Source: CAYGTK01 sp964352775
Lineage (GTDB): Bacteria; Bacteroidota; Bacteroidia; Chitinophagales; CAIOSU01
Assembly (NCBI GenBank): GCA_964352775.1
Contig: CAYGTK010000002.1
Location: forward strand, 1-64,000
Direction of reading: 5' to 3'
Length of the DNA: 64,000 nucleotides
Every line of letters starts with the position of its first letter. Positions within the stretch are counted from its first letter, which is position 1. The position numbers and the translations under genes are program-made. Shown in pieces: positions 17,560-25,887 of the stretch. The notes below the pieces were generated by a model. The model did no database searches. It was not told where the DNA came from and saw only the letters and a program-made list of their open reading frames with translations.

Positions 17560-18261
17560 CTACAGCATCCCCTCATCCGCAAAACTCAAATAACCGCTAT
17601 CGGTAACAATAACGTGATCTAGCACTAGCATATCTAGTAGTTGGGCGCCCTCTTTTATTTTTCGGGTAAGTTGCAGGTCGGCCTTACTGGCTTTTAGATT
17701 TCCGCTGGGGTGATTGTGCACTAATATTATTCCGCTGGTAAGTAGCTCCAATCCCTTTTTGAAAATGATACGGGCATCGGCTACTGTTCCTGCAATTCCT
17801 CCGCGGCTTATTTGTTCTTTGGCTATTACCTTGTTGGCCTTGTTCAGGTATAGCACCCAGAATTCTTCGTAGGGTAGATCGGCCAATAGCGGTTTCATTA
17901 TGCTATAAACATCGTGGCTGCCCGTTATAGCTGGCTTTTGCATCACTTCCTCCACGGCGCGTCTTCCGCCCAATTCCAGCGCGGCTATTATGGATATGGC
18001 CTTGGCCTCGCCTATTCCCTTAAATTTCATCAGGTCTTTTATGCTCAGTTTGGCTAGGGCGTTGATGTTGTTTTCTACACTATGCAATATGTCTTTTGCT
18101 AGATCTACGGCGCTTTGTTTGGGTGTGCCGCTACCAATTAATATGGCTATTAATTCGGCATCGCTTAGGCTTCGGCGGCCTTTGGCTAGTAGTTTTTCTC
18201 GCGGTCTATCTTCTTCCGCCCAGCTGGTGATGGCGCGGTGTGTGGTTGGGTATTTCTCCAT
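17560..18261 (-). CDS. radC: RadC family JAB-domain protein
   Basis: A 233-residue protein of normal length for RadC. The N-terminal helix-hairpin-helix region (about 60-95, LMKFKGIGEAKAISI) precedes a JAMM/MPN domain with the zinc motif HNHPSGNLKASKAD (H-x-H-x7-S-x2-D). The family is annotated for DNA repair, but the biochemical role is unsettled; the JAMM site suggests a metallohydrolase. Stand-alone gene, with a repeat-rich non-coding region on its 5' side. Confidence 0.92.
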   Translation of the reverse strand: MEKYPTTHRAITSWAEEDRPREKLLAKGRRSLSDAELIAILIGSGTPKQSAVDLAKDILHSVENNINALAKLSIKDLMKFKGIGEAKAISIIAALELGGRRAVEEVMQKPAITGSHDVYSIMKPLLADLPYEEFWVLYLNKANKVIAKEQISRGGIAGTVADARIIFKKGLELLTSGIILVHNHPSGNLKASKADLQLTRKIKEGAQLLDMLVLDHVIVTDSGYLSFADEGML

Positions 18262-18363
18262 GGCCTGACTAAGTTAGCGAATAGATACAAGAGCCGAGAT
18301 GCTAGAAGCTAGACTTTATTTTAATTGGAGTTCAATAGTAGTTTGACTGTCATTCTTACTAGC

Positions 18364-18436
18364 TGTCACATTGAGCGTAGTCGAAATGCGACGCGCGTGG
18401 ACCGTGCTTCTGTCTTCGACTACGCTCAGACTGACA
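18364..18436. repeat. REP-like inverted repeat
   Basis: Two 22-bp arms (18364-18385 and 18415-18436) match at 19 of 22 positions when inverted, with a shared core of TGAGCGTAGTCGAA. The loop is 29 bp. The core resembles interspersed palindromes (GAGCGNAGTCGAA type) that I recall from many Flavobacteriia genomes. It could also end transcription or protect mRNA ends. Confidence 0.7.
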
Positions 18437-18562
18437 GCACTTCCCCTGTCATAATGACTCTATGATACCCCACACAAACCAACACAAATGGCCCAAAATG
18501 GAATGTTTTGGTGCAGCTGCGGTGCACTGCCAAAAATGACCCTAGTGATAGCAAGGGTTTCA

Positions 18563-18588
18563 GGGCGGGTTTTGGCGGGTTAGGCGGG
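18563..18588 (+). other. Potential G-quadruplex motif
   Basis: Four GGG runs are separated by loops of 1, 7 and 6 bases (GGG at 18563, 18567, 18577 and 18586). This satisfies the G3-N1-7 consensus. It is unusual within an otherwise AT-rich spacer. No folding was tested. Confidence 0.45.
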
Positions 18589-19030
18589 TTTTGGAATCCT
18601 ACTAGTAGCAAGGCATACAGCCATAGAAGGGGATATTTGCATGTATAAACCACTTTATACCAAGCACTTAATTTTCACGAAAAACACGGATACAAGCACA
18701 AATGGCTGAAAATGGGAATTTAGAGACTAGATGCTAGAAGTCAGATCACAGACTACATTGTAAATGTGCTGATGGGTGAATACGCTAATGCTAGAAGATT
18801 TCAGCTATTCAACTTTTAGTATCAAACCAACATCAGCAAATACCTGTAAAGTATAAACGTAGGTTTACACCCTAAACTCAATTCAGGCTCTGGCGAAAGA
18901 AAGTCTTGTGTTACGTGAGATACCGTTCTACAACGGTATGACGTTTTGCGGAAGGATAAACTCAACTACTGCCAACTGCGACGATAAACACTATGGACAG
19001 TCGACTATCGACCATTCCCATCAATACCAA

Positions 19031-19061
19031 ACAAAAAATCCCCTAGCCTAAGGCTAGAGGA
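19031..19061 (-). terminator. Rho-independent terminator of rpsT
   Basis: A 10-bp stem with one mismatch (19039-19048 with 19052-19061, core CTAGCC/GGCTAG) and a 3-base loop is followed on the minus strand by a run of six T. It lies 28 bp after the rpsT stop. Confidence 0.75.
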
Positions 19062-19089
19062 CTTCTATATAGTTTACATTACGTGCTGC

Positions 19090-19341
19090 TTACAGCGCGT
19101 TAACGAATAAGGTCAACTTACTTTTTAAGTTAGCCGCTTTGTTCTTGTGGAACTGGTTACGACGAACTTCACGGTCTATCATGCTTACTACTTTAGGTAG
19201 TTGCTCTTCCGCTGTTTTCTTTTCCTCTGTTGCACGAAGTTCGCGAATTGCGTTACGTACTGTTTTGCCATAATAACGATTAAGTAACCTGCGCTTAGCG
19301 GTTTGACGAATTCGTTTTTTAGCCGACTGATGATGTGCCAT
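19090..19341 (-). CDS. rpsT: 30S ribosomal protein S20
   Basis: An 83-residue basic protein (MAHHQSAKKRIRQTAKRR) that binds 16S rRNA early in small-subunit assembly. It has the typical S20 pattern: lysine/arginine-rich N-terminus, central helix with RNAIRELRA, and the C-terminal HKNKAANLKSKL. Monocistronic, with a textbook Bacteroidota promoter 26 bases upstream and a hairpin terminator downstream. No unusual feature. Confidence 0.97.
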   Translation of the reverse strand: MAHHQSAKKRIRQTAKRRLLNRYYGKTVRNAIRELRATEEKKTAEEQLPKVVSMIDREVRRNQFHKNKAANLKSKLTLFVNAL

Positions 19342-19367
19342 ATCTTAATTAATTCTTTATCGGACGG

Positions 19368-19399
19368 CAAAGATACATGTACCTTCTCTTTTTACCAAA
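19368..19399 (-). promoter_or_regulatory. Promoter of rpsT (Bacteroidota consensus)
   Basis: On the minus strand, TTTG (19399-19396), a 20-base spacer, then TATCTTTG (19375-19368): an exact match to TTTG-N20-TAnnTTTG. The box ends 26 bases before the ATG. Confidence 0.8.
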
Positions 19400-19529
19400 T
19401 ATTTTTCGAAAACCTAAATTAGACTATAAACGTTACAATGCTGAATAACTAATGCTCTTATTGCTGGTCTGCTATATATAGATCTACGATATTTGCTTTC
19501 CATTTAGCAACGCGAAACAAGAGACCATA

Positions 19530-22244
19530 ATGGCTCAACAATTTTCCTACATCTCCAACGCTAACCCCGCTTACATCGAATCGCTTTATTTTGATTATCA
19601 GAAAGACCCTGATAGTGTAGATAAAGAATTCCAAAAATTCTTCGCTGGCTTTGATATGGCCCTCGAACGATTTGGTGAGAACGGCACTAGCGAAACCCTT
19701 AGCACCAAAGACTTACAAGTCTGGAGTTTGGTGCAGGCCTACCGATCGAAGGCCAATTTATTGTCGAACACCAACCCCATTCGCCAGCGGAAAGACAGGC
19801 TTGCCCGATTGGAGTTAAGCGACTTTGGATTGACCGATGAAGACCTAAAAAGCAACTTTGCCGCAGGTAAAGAGCTGGGCTTAGATAACCCTACATTGGA
19901 GAATATCATTGCTCACCTAAAGACCATTTATTGTGGTTCGATAGGGATAGAGTATATGCACACTTTTGATGAGGAGGCCCGCCAATGGATACAAGAAAAA
20001 TTTGAGCGCGAGTCAATAAACCTGACTTTACCCGAACAAAAGAAGCACAGAATACTCAATAAGCTGAACGAATCAGTAATATTTGAGACCTTTTTGCACA
20101 AGAAGTATGTGGGGCAAAAGCGTTTTAGTTTGGAAGGTGGCGAAAGCACCATTCCAGCCATTGATGCCATGATAAACCTTGGTGGAGACCTTGGCGTGAA
20201 CGAGGTGGTAATAGGTATGGCCCACCGTGGTAGGCTAAATGTATTGGCTAACATTATGGGTAAAACCTACGAGCACATCTTCAATGATTTTGAAGGAACT
20301 GCCGTACCTGACATGACAATGGGCGATGGTGATGTGAAATATCACTTGGGTTATTCTTCTCAATTAGATACTCCTAACGGAAAGAATGTATATGCTAAGC
20401 TAGCACCCAACCCTAGCCACTTAGAGGTGGTTAACTCGGTGGTAGAAGGTTATACAAGAGGTAAGGCCGATGTGCTTTACAATTCGGATTACGACAAAAT
20501 ATTACCGATACTGATACACGGAGATGCAGCCTTGCCTGGTCAGGGAGTGAGCTACGAGGTGATACAGATGTCGCAATTAAAAGGATATGAAACAGGTGGT
20601 ACTATCCACTTCATCATCAACAACCAGATAGGATTTACTACTGATTTTGACGATGCCCGTTCTTCTACATACTGTACTGGTGGTGCTAATTCTATTCAAG
20701 CCCCCGTGCTTCACGTAAATGGTGATGATGCTGATGCTGTGGTTTATGCCGCTGAATTTGCAGTAGAGTACCGTCAGAAATTCAACAAAGACATTTTTAT
20801 AGATATGGTGTGCTACAGAAAGCACGGCCATAACGAGGGCGATGAGCCTAAATTTACCCAGCCAAGTTTCTACAAGCTGATAGAAAAGCATGCTAATCCA
20901 CGTGATGTGTATGTGAAGAAGCTGATAAGCGATGGTATTATTGATGCCGATACCGCCGAGCGTATCGATCAAGAGTTCAAAGAGTTGTTGGAAGATCGCC
21001 TGAACTTGGTGAAACAGCACAACCTACCTTACACTTACCAAGAACCTGAATTGCAATGGAAATCGTTGCGACGTTCTACTCCAAAAGATTTTGAGAAGTC
21101 GCCGGAAACAAAGGTATCCAAGCAAAAGCTAGATAAAGTACTTAAGGGTATAATGACCGTTCCCGAAGGGTTTCAACCTATCGGTAAAGTAAGTCGCTTA
21201 TTAAAGAGCTCACAAAAGCTGATAGATAATGGCCAGCTAGATTGGGCTTTGGCAGAATTATGTGCTTACGGTACGCTTTTATTAGAGAAACATGATGTTC
21301 GCCTTTCAGGCCAAGATAGTGCGCGAGGTACGTTCTCGCACCGCCATGCTATGTTGCATGAAGAGGAGAACAAGAAAGAACACAACCGACTGAGCCTACT
21401 TAGTGAAGATCAGGCAGATTTTGTGGTATACAACTCCTTGTTATCCGAATTTGCCGTGCTTGGTTTTGAGTATGGATATTCTCAGGCTTCGCCAAATACC
21501 TTAGTATTGTGGGAAGCCCAGTTCGGTGATTTTGCCAATGGTGCACAAACGGTTATCGACCAATTTATAGTAGCTGCTGAATCGAAGTGGCAGCGTATGA
21601 GTGGTTTGGTTATGCTTTTACCGCACGGTTACGAAGGTCAAGGCCCAGAGCACTCTAGTGCAAGGTTGGAGCGTTTCCTACAGGCATGTGCTGAATTTAA
21701 CATTGCGGTAGTTAATTGTACTACTGCGGCTAATTTCTTTCACGTGCTTCGTCGCCAAGTGAATAGGCCATTCCGTAAGCCTTTGGTAGTAATGTCTCCT
21801 AAGAGTTTATTGCGCCACCCAAAAGTGGCATCAAATATTGAGGAGTTCACCAAAGGAGGATTCCAAGAAATAATAGACGACGCAGCTATTACCGACCCTA
21901 AAAAGGTGAAGAAAGTAGCTTTCTGTTCTGGTAAGATCTATTATGATCTATTAGACTTCCAAGAGAAAAACAACCGTAAGGATGTGGCTATAGTCCGCCT
22001 TGAGCAGCTGTACCCACTTACCTTCAAGCAGATAAAAAGTGTAATGGACCGCTATAAAAATGCGAAACCATTATGGGTACAAGAAGAGCCTGCAAACATG
22101 GGTGCATGGGTATACATGCTAAGCTGCATTAGAGAGATAGATTGGGAATTAATATCCCGTAAGTCAAGTGCATCGCCAGCAACAGGTTTTAACAAAGTAC
22201 ACCACGAGGAACAACAAGACATCATCAACAGAACATTTGCATAA
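19530..22244 (+). CDS. odhA: 2-oxoglutarate dehydrogenase E1 component
   Basis: Thiamine-diphosphate enzyme that decarboxylates 2-oxoglutarate and passes the succinyl group to E2 in the TCA cycle. It has 904 residues. The short N-terminal E2-binding motif is visible (NPAYIESLYFDYQKDPDSVD, about 11-30). The core has GMAHRGRLNVL, the TPP/Mg-binding HGDAALPGQGV, and GHNEGDEP. The C-terminal transketolase-like half includes LWEAQFGDFANGAQ and LLPHGYEGQGPEHSS. First gene of the odhA-odhB-(S23)-lpd cluster, 12 bp before odhB. No clear promoter match was found upstream. Confidence 0.96.
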   Translation: MAQQFSYISNANPAYIESLYFDYQKDPDSVDKEFQKFFAGFDMALERFGENGTSETLSTKDLQVWSLVQAYRSKANLLSNTNPIRQRKDRLARLELSDFGLTDEDLKSNFAAGKELGLDNPTLENIIAHLKTIYCGSIGIEYMHTFDEEARQWIQEKFERESINLTLPEQKKHRILNKLNESVIFETFLHKKYVGQKRFSLEGGESTIPAIDAMINLGGDLGVNEVVIGMAHRGRLNVLANIMGKTYEHIFNDFEGTAVPDMTMGDGDVKYHLGYSSQLDTPNGKNVYAKLAPNPSHLEVVNSVVEGYTRGKADVLYNSDYDKILPILIHGDAALPGQGVSYEVIQMSQLKGYETGGTIHFIINNQIGFTTDFDDARSSTYCTGGANSIQAPVLHVNGDDADAVVYAAEFAVEYRQKFNKDIFIDMVCYRKHGHNEGDEPKFTQPSFYKLIEKHANPRDVYVKKLISDGIIDADTAERIDQEFKELLEDRLNLVKQHNLPYTYQEPELQWKSLRRSTPKDFEKSPETKVSKQKLDKVLKGIMTVPEGFQPIGKVSRLLKSSQKLIDNGQLDWALAELCAYGTLLLEKHDVRLSGQDSARGTFSHRHAMLHEEENKKEHNRLSLLSEDQADFVVYNSLLSEFAVLGFEYGYSQASPNTLVLWEAQFGDFANGAQTVIDQFIVAAESKWQRMSGLVMLLPHGYEGQGPEHSSARLERFLQACAEFNIAVVNCTTAANFFHVLRRQVNRPFRKPLVVMSPKSLLRHPKVASNIEEFTKGGFQEIIDDAAITDPKKVKKVAFCSGKIYYDLLDFQEKNNRKDVAIVRLEQLYPLTFKQIKSVMDRYKNAKPLWVQEEPANMGAWVYMLSCIREIDWELISRKSSASPATGFNKVHHEEQQDIINRTFA

Positions 22245-22256
22245 AGCAAGCATATA

Positions 22257-23528
22257 ATGGCAGTAGAAGTAAAAATACCCGTAATAGGCGAATCAATATC
22301 TGAAGTAACACTATCCGAATGGCTAGTGGAAGACGGTGCCTATGTAACCAAAGATGACTTTATAGCAGAACTTGAATCTGATAAGGCCACTTTGGAATTG
22401 CCTGTAGAAGAATCAGGAATAATAACCTTTACGGTAGAAGAAGGTGCTGATGTAGAAATAGGTGGCGTAGTAGCTACTATTGACACAAGTGCTAAAGCAC
22501 CTGCTGCTGCACCTAAAAAAGAGGCTGCCCCAGTTGCTAAAGAGGAGCCGAAACCTGAACCTAAAAAGGAAGAAGCTGCTAAACCAGCGGAAACAAAAGC
22601 ACCTGCTAAAGAAGAAACCTATGCATCGGGCCACCCATCGCCAGCTGCTGCTAAGTTGATGGCAGAGAATGGTTTGACCAGTAAGGTAATATCAGGATCG
22701 GGCAAAGATGGTCGTATCACTCAAAATGATGTGGTACAAGCCTTGAAGAATGGTGCTGCAGACTTATCTAATGTTCAAGAGATAGTAAGTGGAAATTACA
22801 GCCGCGAGGTACGTCGCGAGAAGATGTCTCGTCTGCGTAAAACCATCGCCTCGCACTTATTGAACGCCAAGAACGGTACTGCCATGCTAACCACTTTTAA
22901 CGAGGTGGACATGACAGCGATACTAGACATACGTAAGCAATACAAAGAAAAATTCCGTGAAGAAAAAGGAGTGAACCTTGGCTTTATGAGCTTCTTCACC
23001 CGTGCTTGTACGTTGGCCTTGCAAGAGGTACAAGGTGTTAATGCCCAACTAGATGGCGACCACGTGATATACCACGATTTCTGCGACATCGGCGTAGCAG
23101 TATCTACTCCTAAAGGATTAGTAGTACCCGTTATTCGCAACGCAGAATCGATGAGCTTCTCCGAAATTGAAGGAAAAATTAAAGAGCTAGCCATAAAAGG
23201 CCGCGATAGCAAACTAACTATGGCAGACATGGAAGGCGGTACGTTCACCATTAGTAATGGTGGTGTGTTCGGTTCGTTAATGTCTACGCCAATATTGAAT
23301 GCTCCGCAATCAGCCATACTAGGTATGCACAAAATACAGGAGCGCCCAATGGCTATAGACGGCAAAGTGGAAATTCGCCCAATGATGTACCTAGCCATGA
23401 GCTACGATCACCGCATCATTGACGGAAAAGAAGCGGTTACCTTTTTAGTAAGAGTAAAAGAGCGCTTAGAAGATCCTGCTCAAATGCTACTTGGAAAAGA
23501 CCCTGTTCAGGCTTTAATAGGTTTATAG
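22257..23528 (+). CDS. odhB: Dihydrolipoyllysine-residue succinyltransferase, E2 of OGDH
   Basis: Transfers the succinyl group from lipoyl to CoA. It has 423 residues. The lipoyl domain spans 1-78 with the lipoylated lysine K43 (ELESDKATLEL). An Ala/Lys/Glu/Pro-rich flexible linker (about 80-122) leads to a peripheral subunit-binding domain (HPSPAAAKLMAENGL, about 125-162). The catalytic acyltransferase domain ends with SYDHRIIDGKEA, holding the HxxxDG active site. Follows odhA by 12 bp; the lpd gene (E3) comes after an S23-type insertion gene. Confidence 0.96.
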   Translation: MAVEVKIPVIGESISEVTLSEWLVEDGAYVTKDDFIAELESDKATLELPVEESGIITFTVEEGADVEIGGVVATIDTSAKAPAAAPKKEAAPVAKEEPKPEPKKEEAAKPAETKAPAKEETYASGHPSPAAAKLMAENGLTSKVISGSGKDGRITQNDVVQALKNGAADLSNVQEIVSGNYSREVRREKMSRLRKTIASHLLNAKNGTAMLTTFNEVDMTAILDIRKQYKEKFREEKGVNLGFMSFFTRACTLALQEVQGVNAQLDGDHVIYHDFCDIGVAVSTPKGLVVPVIRNAESMSFSEIEGKIKELAIKGRDSKLTMADMEGGTFTISNGGVFGSLMSTPILNAPQSAILGMHKIQERPMAIDGKVEIRPMMYLAMSYDHRIIDGKEAVTFLVRVKERLEDPAQMLLGKDPVQALIGL

Positions 23529-23530
23529 TA

Positions 23531-23941
23531 TATAGTCGGGAGTCAGTAGAAAAAAAAATAGCCTGTGTTCAAGTTCGAGAAACTGGTGGTTTGGCAACGT
23601 TCGTTGAAATATACACTAGCTGTACATCAACTTACTACTGGCTTTCCAAGCTCAGAACAATACGTACTTGGTCAACAGATGAAAAGAGCGGCAGATTCAA
23701 TTTGCTTAAATATTGCAGAAGGCTCAACTGGGCAAACTAATAAAGAGTTTGCTAGGTTTATAAGTATAGCTAGTCGTTCGGCATACGAAGTTGTAGCTTG
23801 TTTGCATATTGGTAAGCTGAGAGGGCTAGTAAGTGATAAAGATTTTGAAACTTTGCACAACGAGGCAGAGGAAATAATAAAAATGTTACATGGCCTTAGA
23901 AAGTCAGTACTCCAAAAAGTATCTACCGACTAAGGACTATA
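23531..23941. repeat. Imperfect inverted repeats bracketing the S23 gene
   Basis: A 20-bp arm at 23531-23550 and its inverted counterpart at 23922-23941 agree at 16 of 20 positions (shared blocks TATAGTC, AGTC, GTAGA). The right arm covers the last codons and stop of the four-helix-bundle gene. The pair encloses a single gene placed between odhB and lpd, as expected for a small inserted module. No target-site duplication is evident. Confidence 0.5.
23565..23933 (+). CDS. Four-helix-bundle protein, 23S rRNA intervening-sequence (S23) family
   Basis: A 122-residue protein, almost entirely helical, opening MFKFEKLVVWQRSL, the hallmark of the S23/TIGR02436 family (related to the Avd accessory protein of diversity-generating retroelements). 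Central motifs are QMKRAADSICLNIAEGS and NKEFARFISIASRSAYEV. The biological role is unknown. The start is GTG at 23565, matching the family N-terminus. It sits between odhB and lpd, where Bacteroidota normally have no such gene, flanked by inverted repeats and GACTA-rich spacers, so insertion is likely. No reverse transcriptase or variable repeat is nearby. Confidence 0.88.
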   Translation: MFKFEKLVVWQRSLKYTLAVHQLTTGFPSSEQYVLGQQMKRAADSICLNIAEGSTGQTNKEFARFISIASRSAYEVVACLHIGKLRGLVSDKDFETLHNEAEEIIKMLHGLRKSVLQKVSTD

Positions 23942-23953
23942 AACTATTGACTA

Positions 23954-25357
23954 ATGATGAAATATGATGTGACGGTTATCGGCTCTGGTCCTGGTGGATA
24001 CATAGCTGCAATTAGATGCGCACAATTGGGAATGAAAGTAGCCATCATTGAGCGTTACAATACCCTTGGTGGCACTTGTTTGAATGTGGGATGTATTCCA
24101 TCGAAAGCACTTTTAGATAGCTCTGAGCATTATCACAATGCCTTGGAGAAATTCCAAGAGCATGGTATTGATTTGAAGGACTTGAAAGTGAATTTCCCGC
24201 AGATGATCAAACGCCGTGGTGATGTAGTAAAGCAAACTACTGAAGGCATTGATTATTTGATGAAGAAGAACAAGATCGACGTATTTACGGGTCATGGTTC
24301 TTTCGTGAACAAGAATAAGATAGCCGTTAAAGGTGACGACGGAAAAGTAACGGAGATAGATACCGATAAGGCGATAATTGCTACAGGATCAAAGCCTTCA
24401 ACGCTACCAGGTATTGAGATAGACAAGAAACGTATCATCACTTCAACAGAAGCTTTGGTACTTCCTAAGCAACCTAAGTCGATGGTTATCATCGGTGGTG
24501 GAGTTATTGGCTTGGAGTTGGGTTCAGTGTATGCCCGTATTGGTACGGAAGTAACTGTGGTAGAGTATGCTGACGCAATTATACCTACTATGGACCGTGC
24601 TATGGGAAAAGAGTTGATGCGCTCTATGAAAAAGCTTGGGGTGAAATTCAACCTAAGTCATAAAGTAACAGAGGTAAAAGCTACTAGTCGTTCAGTAACG
24701 GTTAAGGCAGAAGATAAAAAAGGGGTATTACAAGAATTCAAAGCAGAATACTGCTTGATGTCAGTTGGTAGAAAACCATATACAGATAACTTAGGCCTAG
24801 AGAATACTGGTGTTAAGTTAGACGACCGCGGAAGAGTGGAAGTAGACGAACATTTACAGACATCAGAAGCAGGTATTTATGCCATTGGCGACGTAATTAA
24901 AGGTGCCATGTTGGCACACAAAGCCGAAGAAGAAGGAGTATTTGTAGCCGAAGTTATGGCAGGACAAAAACCACACATCAATTACTTACTGATACCTGGT
25001 GTGGTGTACACTTGGCCAGAGGTTGCTGCTGTTGGTTATACTGAAGAGCAATTGAAGGAAAAAGGCGTTGCCTACAAGTCAGGATCATTCCCATTCAAAG
25101 CGAGTGCACGTGCCCGTGCAAGTATGGATACCGAAGGATTAGTAAAAGTATTGGCCGATAAAGAGACCGATGAAATATTAGGTGTTCACATGGTAGGCCC
25201 TCGTACAGCAGATATGATAGCAGAGGCTGTTGTAGCTATGGAGTTCCGAGCTTCTGCGGAAGATATAGGTCGTATGAGCCACGCTCACCCAACCTTTACC
25301 GAGTGTTTTAAAGAAGCAGCCCTAGCAGCAAGTGCAGATAGAGCCTTGAACATCTAA
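23954..25357 (+). CDS. lpd: Dihydrolipoyl dehydrogenase (E3)
   Basis: Flavoenzyme that reoxidises dihydrolipoamide with NAD+. It has 467 residues. The FAD fold is at 6-20 (VTVIGSGPGGYIAAI), the redox disulfide C42/C47 lies in GGTCLNVGCIPSK, the NAD fold is GGGVIGLELGSVYARIG near 182, and the C-terminal catalytic SHAHPTFTE supplies the His-Glu pair. Probably serves the OGDH complex encoded just upstream and perhaps pyruvate dehydrogenase as well. Followed after 8 bp by a lipoprotein gene. Either of two adjacent ATG codons may start it. Confidence 0.96.
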   Translation: MMKYDVTVIGSGPGGYIAAIRCAQLGMKVAIIERYNTLGGTCLNVGCIPSKALLDSSEHYHNALEKFQEHGIDLKDLKVNFPQMIKRRGDVVKQTTEGIDYLMKKNKIDVFTGHGSFVNKNKIAVKGDDGKVTEIDTDKAIIATGSKPSTLPGIEIDKKRIITSTEALVLPKQPKSMVIIGGGVIGLELGSVYARIGTEVTVVEYADAIIPTMDRAMGKELMRSMKKLGVKFNLSHKVTEVKATSRSVTVKAEDKKGVLQEFKAEYCLMSVGRKPYTDNLGLENTGVKLDDRGRVEVDEHLQTSEAGIYAIGDVIKGAMLAHKAEEEGVFVAEVMAGQKPHINYLLIPGVVYTWPEVAAVGYTEEQLKEKGVAYKSGSFPFKASARARASMDTEGLVKVLADKETDEILGVHMVGPRTADMIAEAVVAMEFRASAEDIGRMSHAHPTFTECFKEAALAASADRALNI

Positions 25358-25365
25358 TTGGAATT

Positions 25366-25887
25366 ATGATCTTAGCCAAATTCGCGAAAACTTTTCTTTT
25401 ACTCTTGACCCTTGCTTTGCTCTCTAGCTGCGGATCAAAAACGGAAGGTGAGTTCTCCAAGGACGAATTGGCATGGTTAGTTTACCCAAAAAGTAAAGGT
25501 TTAGAGTTCAAAAATACGGAAGGTACTCTTCATCAATTTGAAGTAACCGACCGAACCGACTTGGAACAAATAAAAACCTATTTCCCTATTGAAGCAGAGG
25601 TTATTATTAATAACCAAGAGTTAGATAGTCGTTTCCAGATCTATCTTTTGAAGGATGTAAATTCCTTTAAACGCTATTTCAAGTTAGGTGAAGTGTATCG
25701 CTCCTTAGATATGTTAACGCCTATTCCTTCCATGTCTATCGCTGGGAAGAATTATTCAGAAGTATACCGAATAAAGGAAGATACCACAGGTGGTAAAATG
25801 GGTATCTGGATGGTAGACTTCAACCAGACTAAAGGCATCCTCCGTTATTTTGATAGAGAGACTGGAGCCTACGTTCTAGCCAAGTGA
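25366..25887 (+). CDS. Hypothetical lipoprotein
   Basis: A 173-residue protein not recognised beyond its export signal. A signal peptide with lysines near the N-terminus and a hydrophobic core (FLLLLTLALL) ends at the lipobox LSSC with C22, so the mature protein should be lipid-anchored. The rest is a small soluble alpha/beta domain with alternating acidic and aromatic residues and no catalytic motif that I can name. It lies 8 bp after lpd and its stop overlaps the GTG of the next gene (GTGA), so the three are probably cotranscribed. Confidence 0.75.
   Translation: MILAKFAKTFLLLLTLALLSSCGSKTEGEFSKDELAWLVYPKSKGLEFKNTEGTLHQFEVTDRTDLEQIKTYFPIEAEVIINNQELDSRFQIYLLKDVNSFKRYFKLGEVYRSLDMLTPIPSMSIAGKNYSEVYRIKEDTTGGKMGIWMVDFNQTKGILRYFDRETGAYVLAK

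Larger units (their letters stand above)
18262..19089. other. Repeat-rich non-coding block between radC and rpsT
   Basis: An 828-bp stretch without a credible gene. It holds a REP-like inverted repeat (18364-18436), a G-quadruplex-type motif (18563-18588), an imperfect direct repeat (18483-18505 and 18697-18720, sharing CACAAATGGC and AAAATGG), and degenerate runs of GACTA/ACTAT words (for example 18725-18760 and 18985-19010), as common in Bacteroidota spacers. The rpsT terminator sits at its right end. A 75-codon ORF at 18426-18653 has no protein-like features. Confidence 0.6.

Noticed and set aside
18426..18653. 75-codon ORF on the minus strand between radC and rpsT
   Set aside because: It overlaps the inverted repeat and the G-rich motif, has Pro-rich low-complexity translation from the GGCGGG repeats, and has no start-site or domain support.
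20577..21020. 147-codon minus-strand ORF inside odhA
   Set aside because: Antisense shadow of a well-conserved TCA-cycle gene; the translation looks like random hydrophobic sequence.
23565..23933. Avd accessory gene of a diversity-generating retroelement
   Set aside because: The fold is related, but no reverse transcriptase, template repeat or variable gene lies within reach; the S23 family is a better fit.
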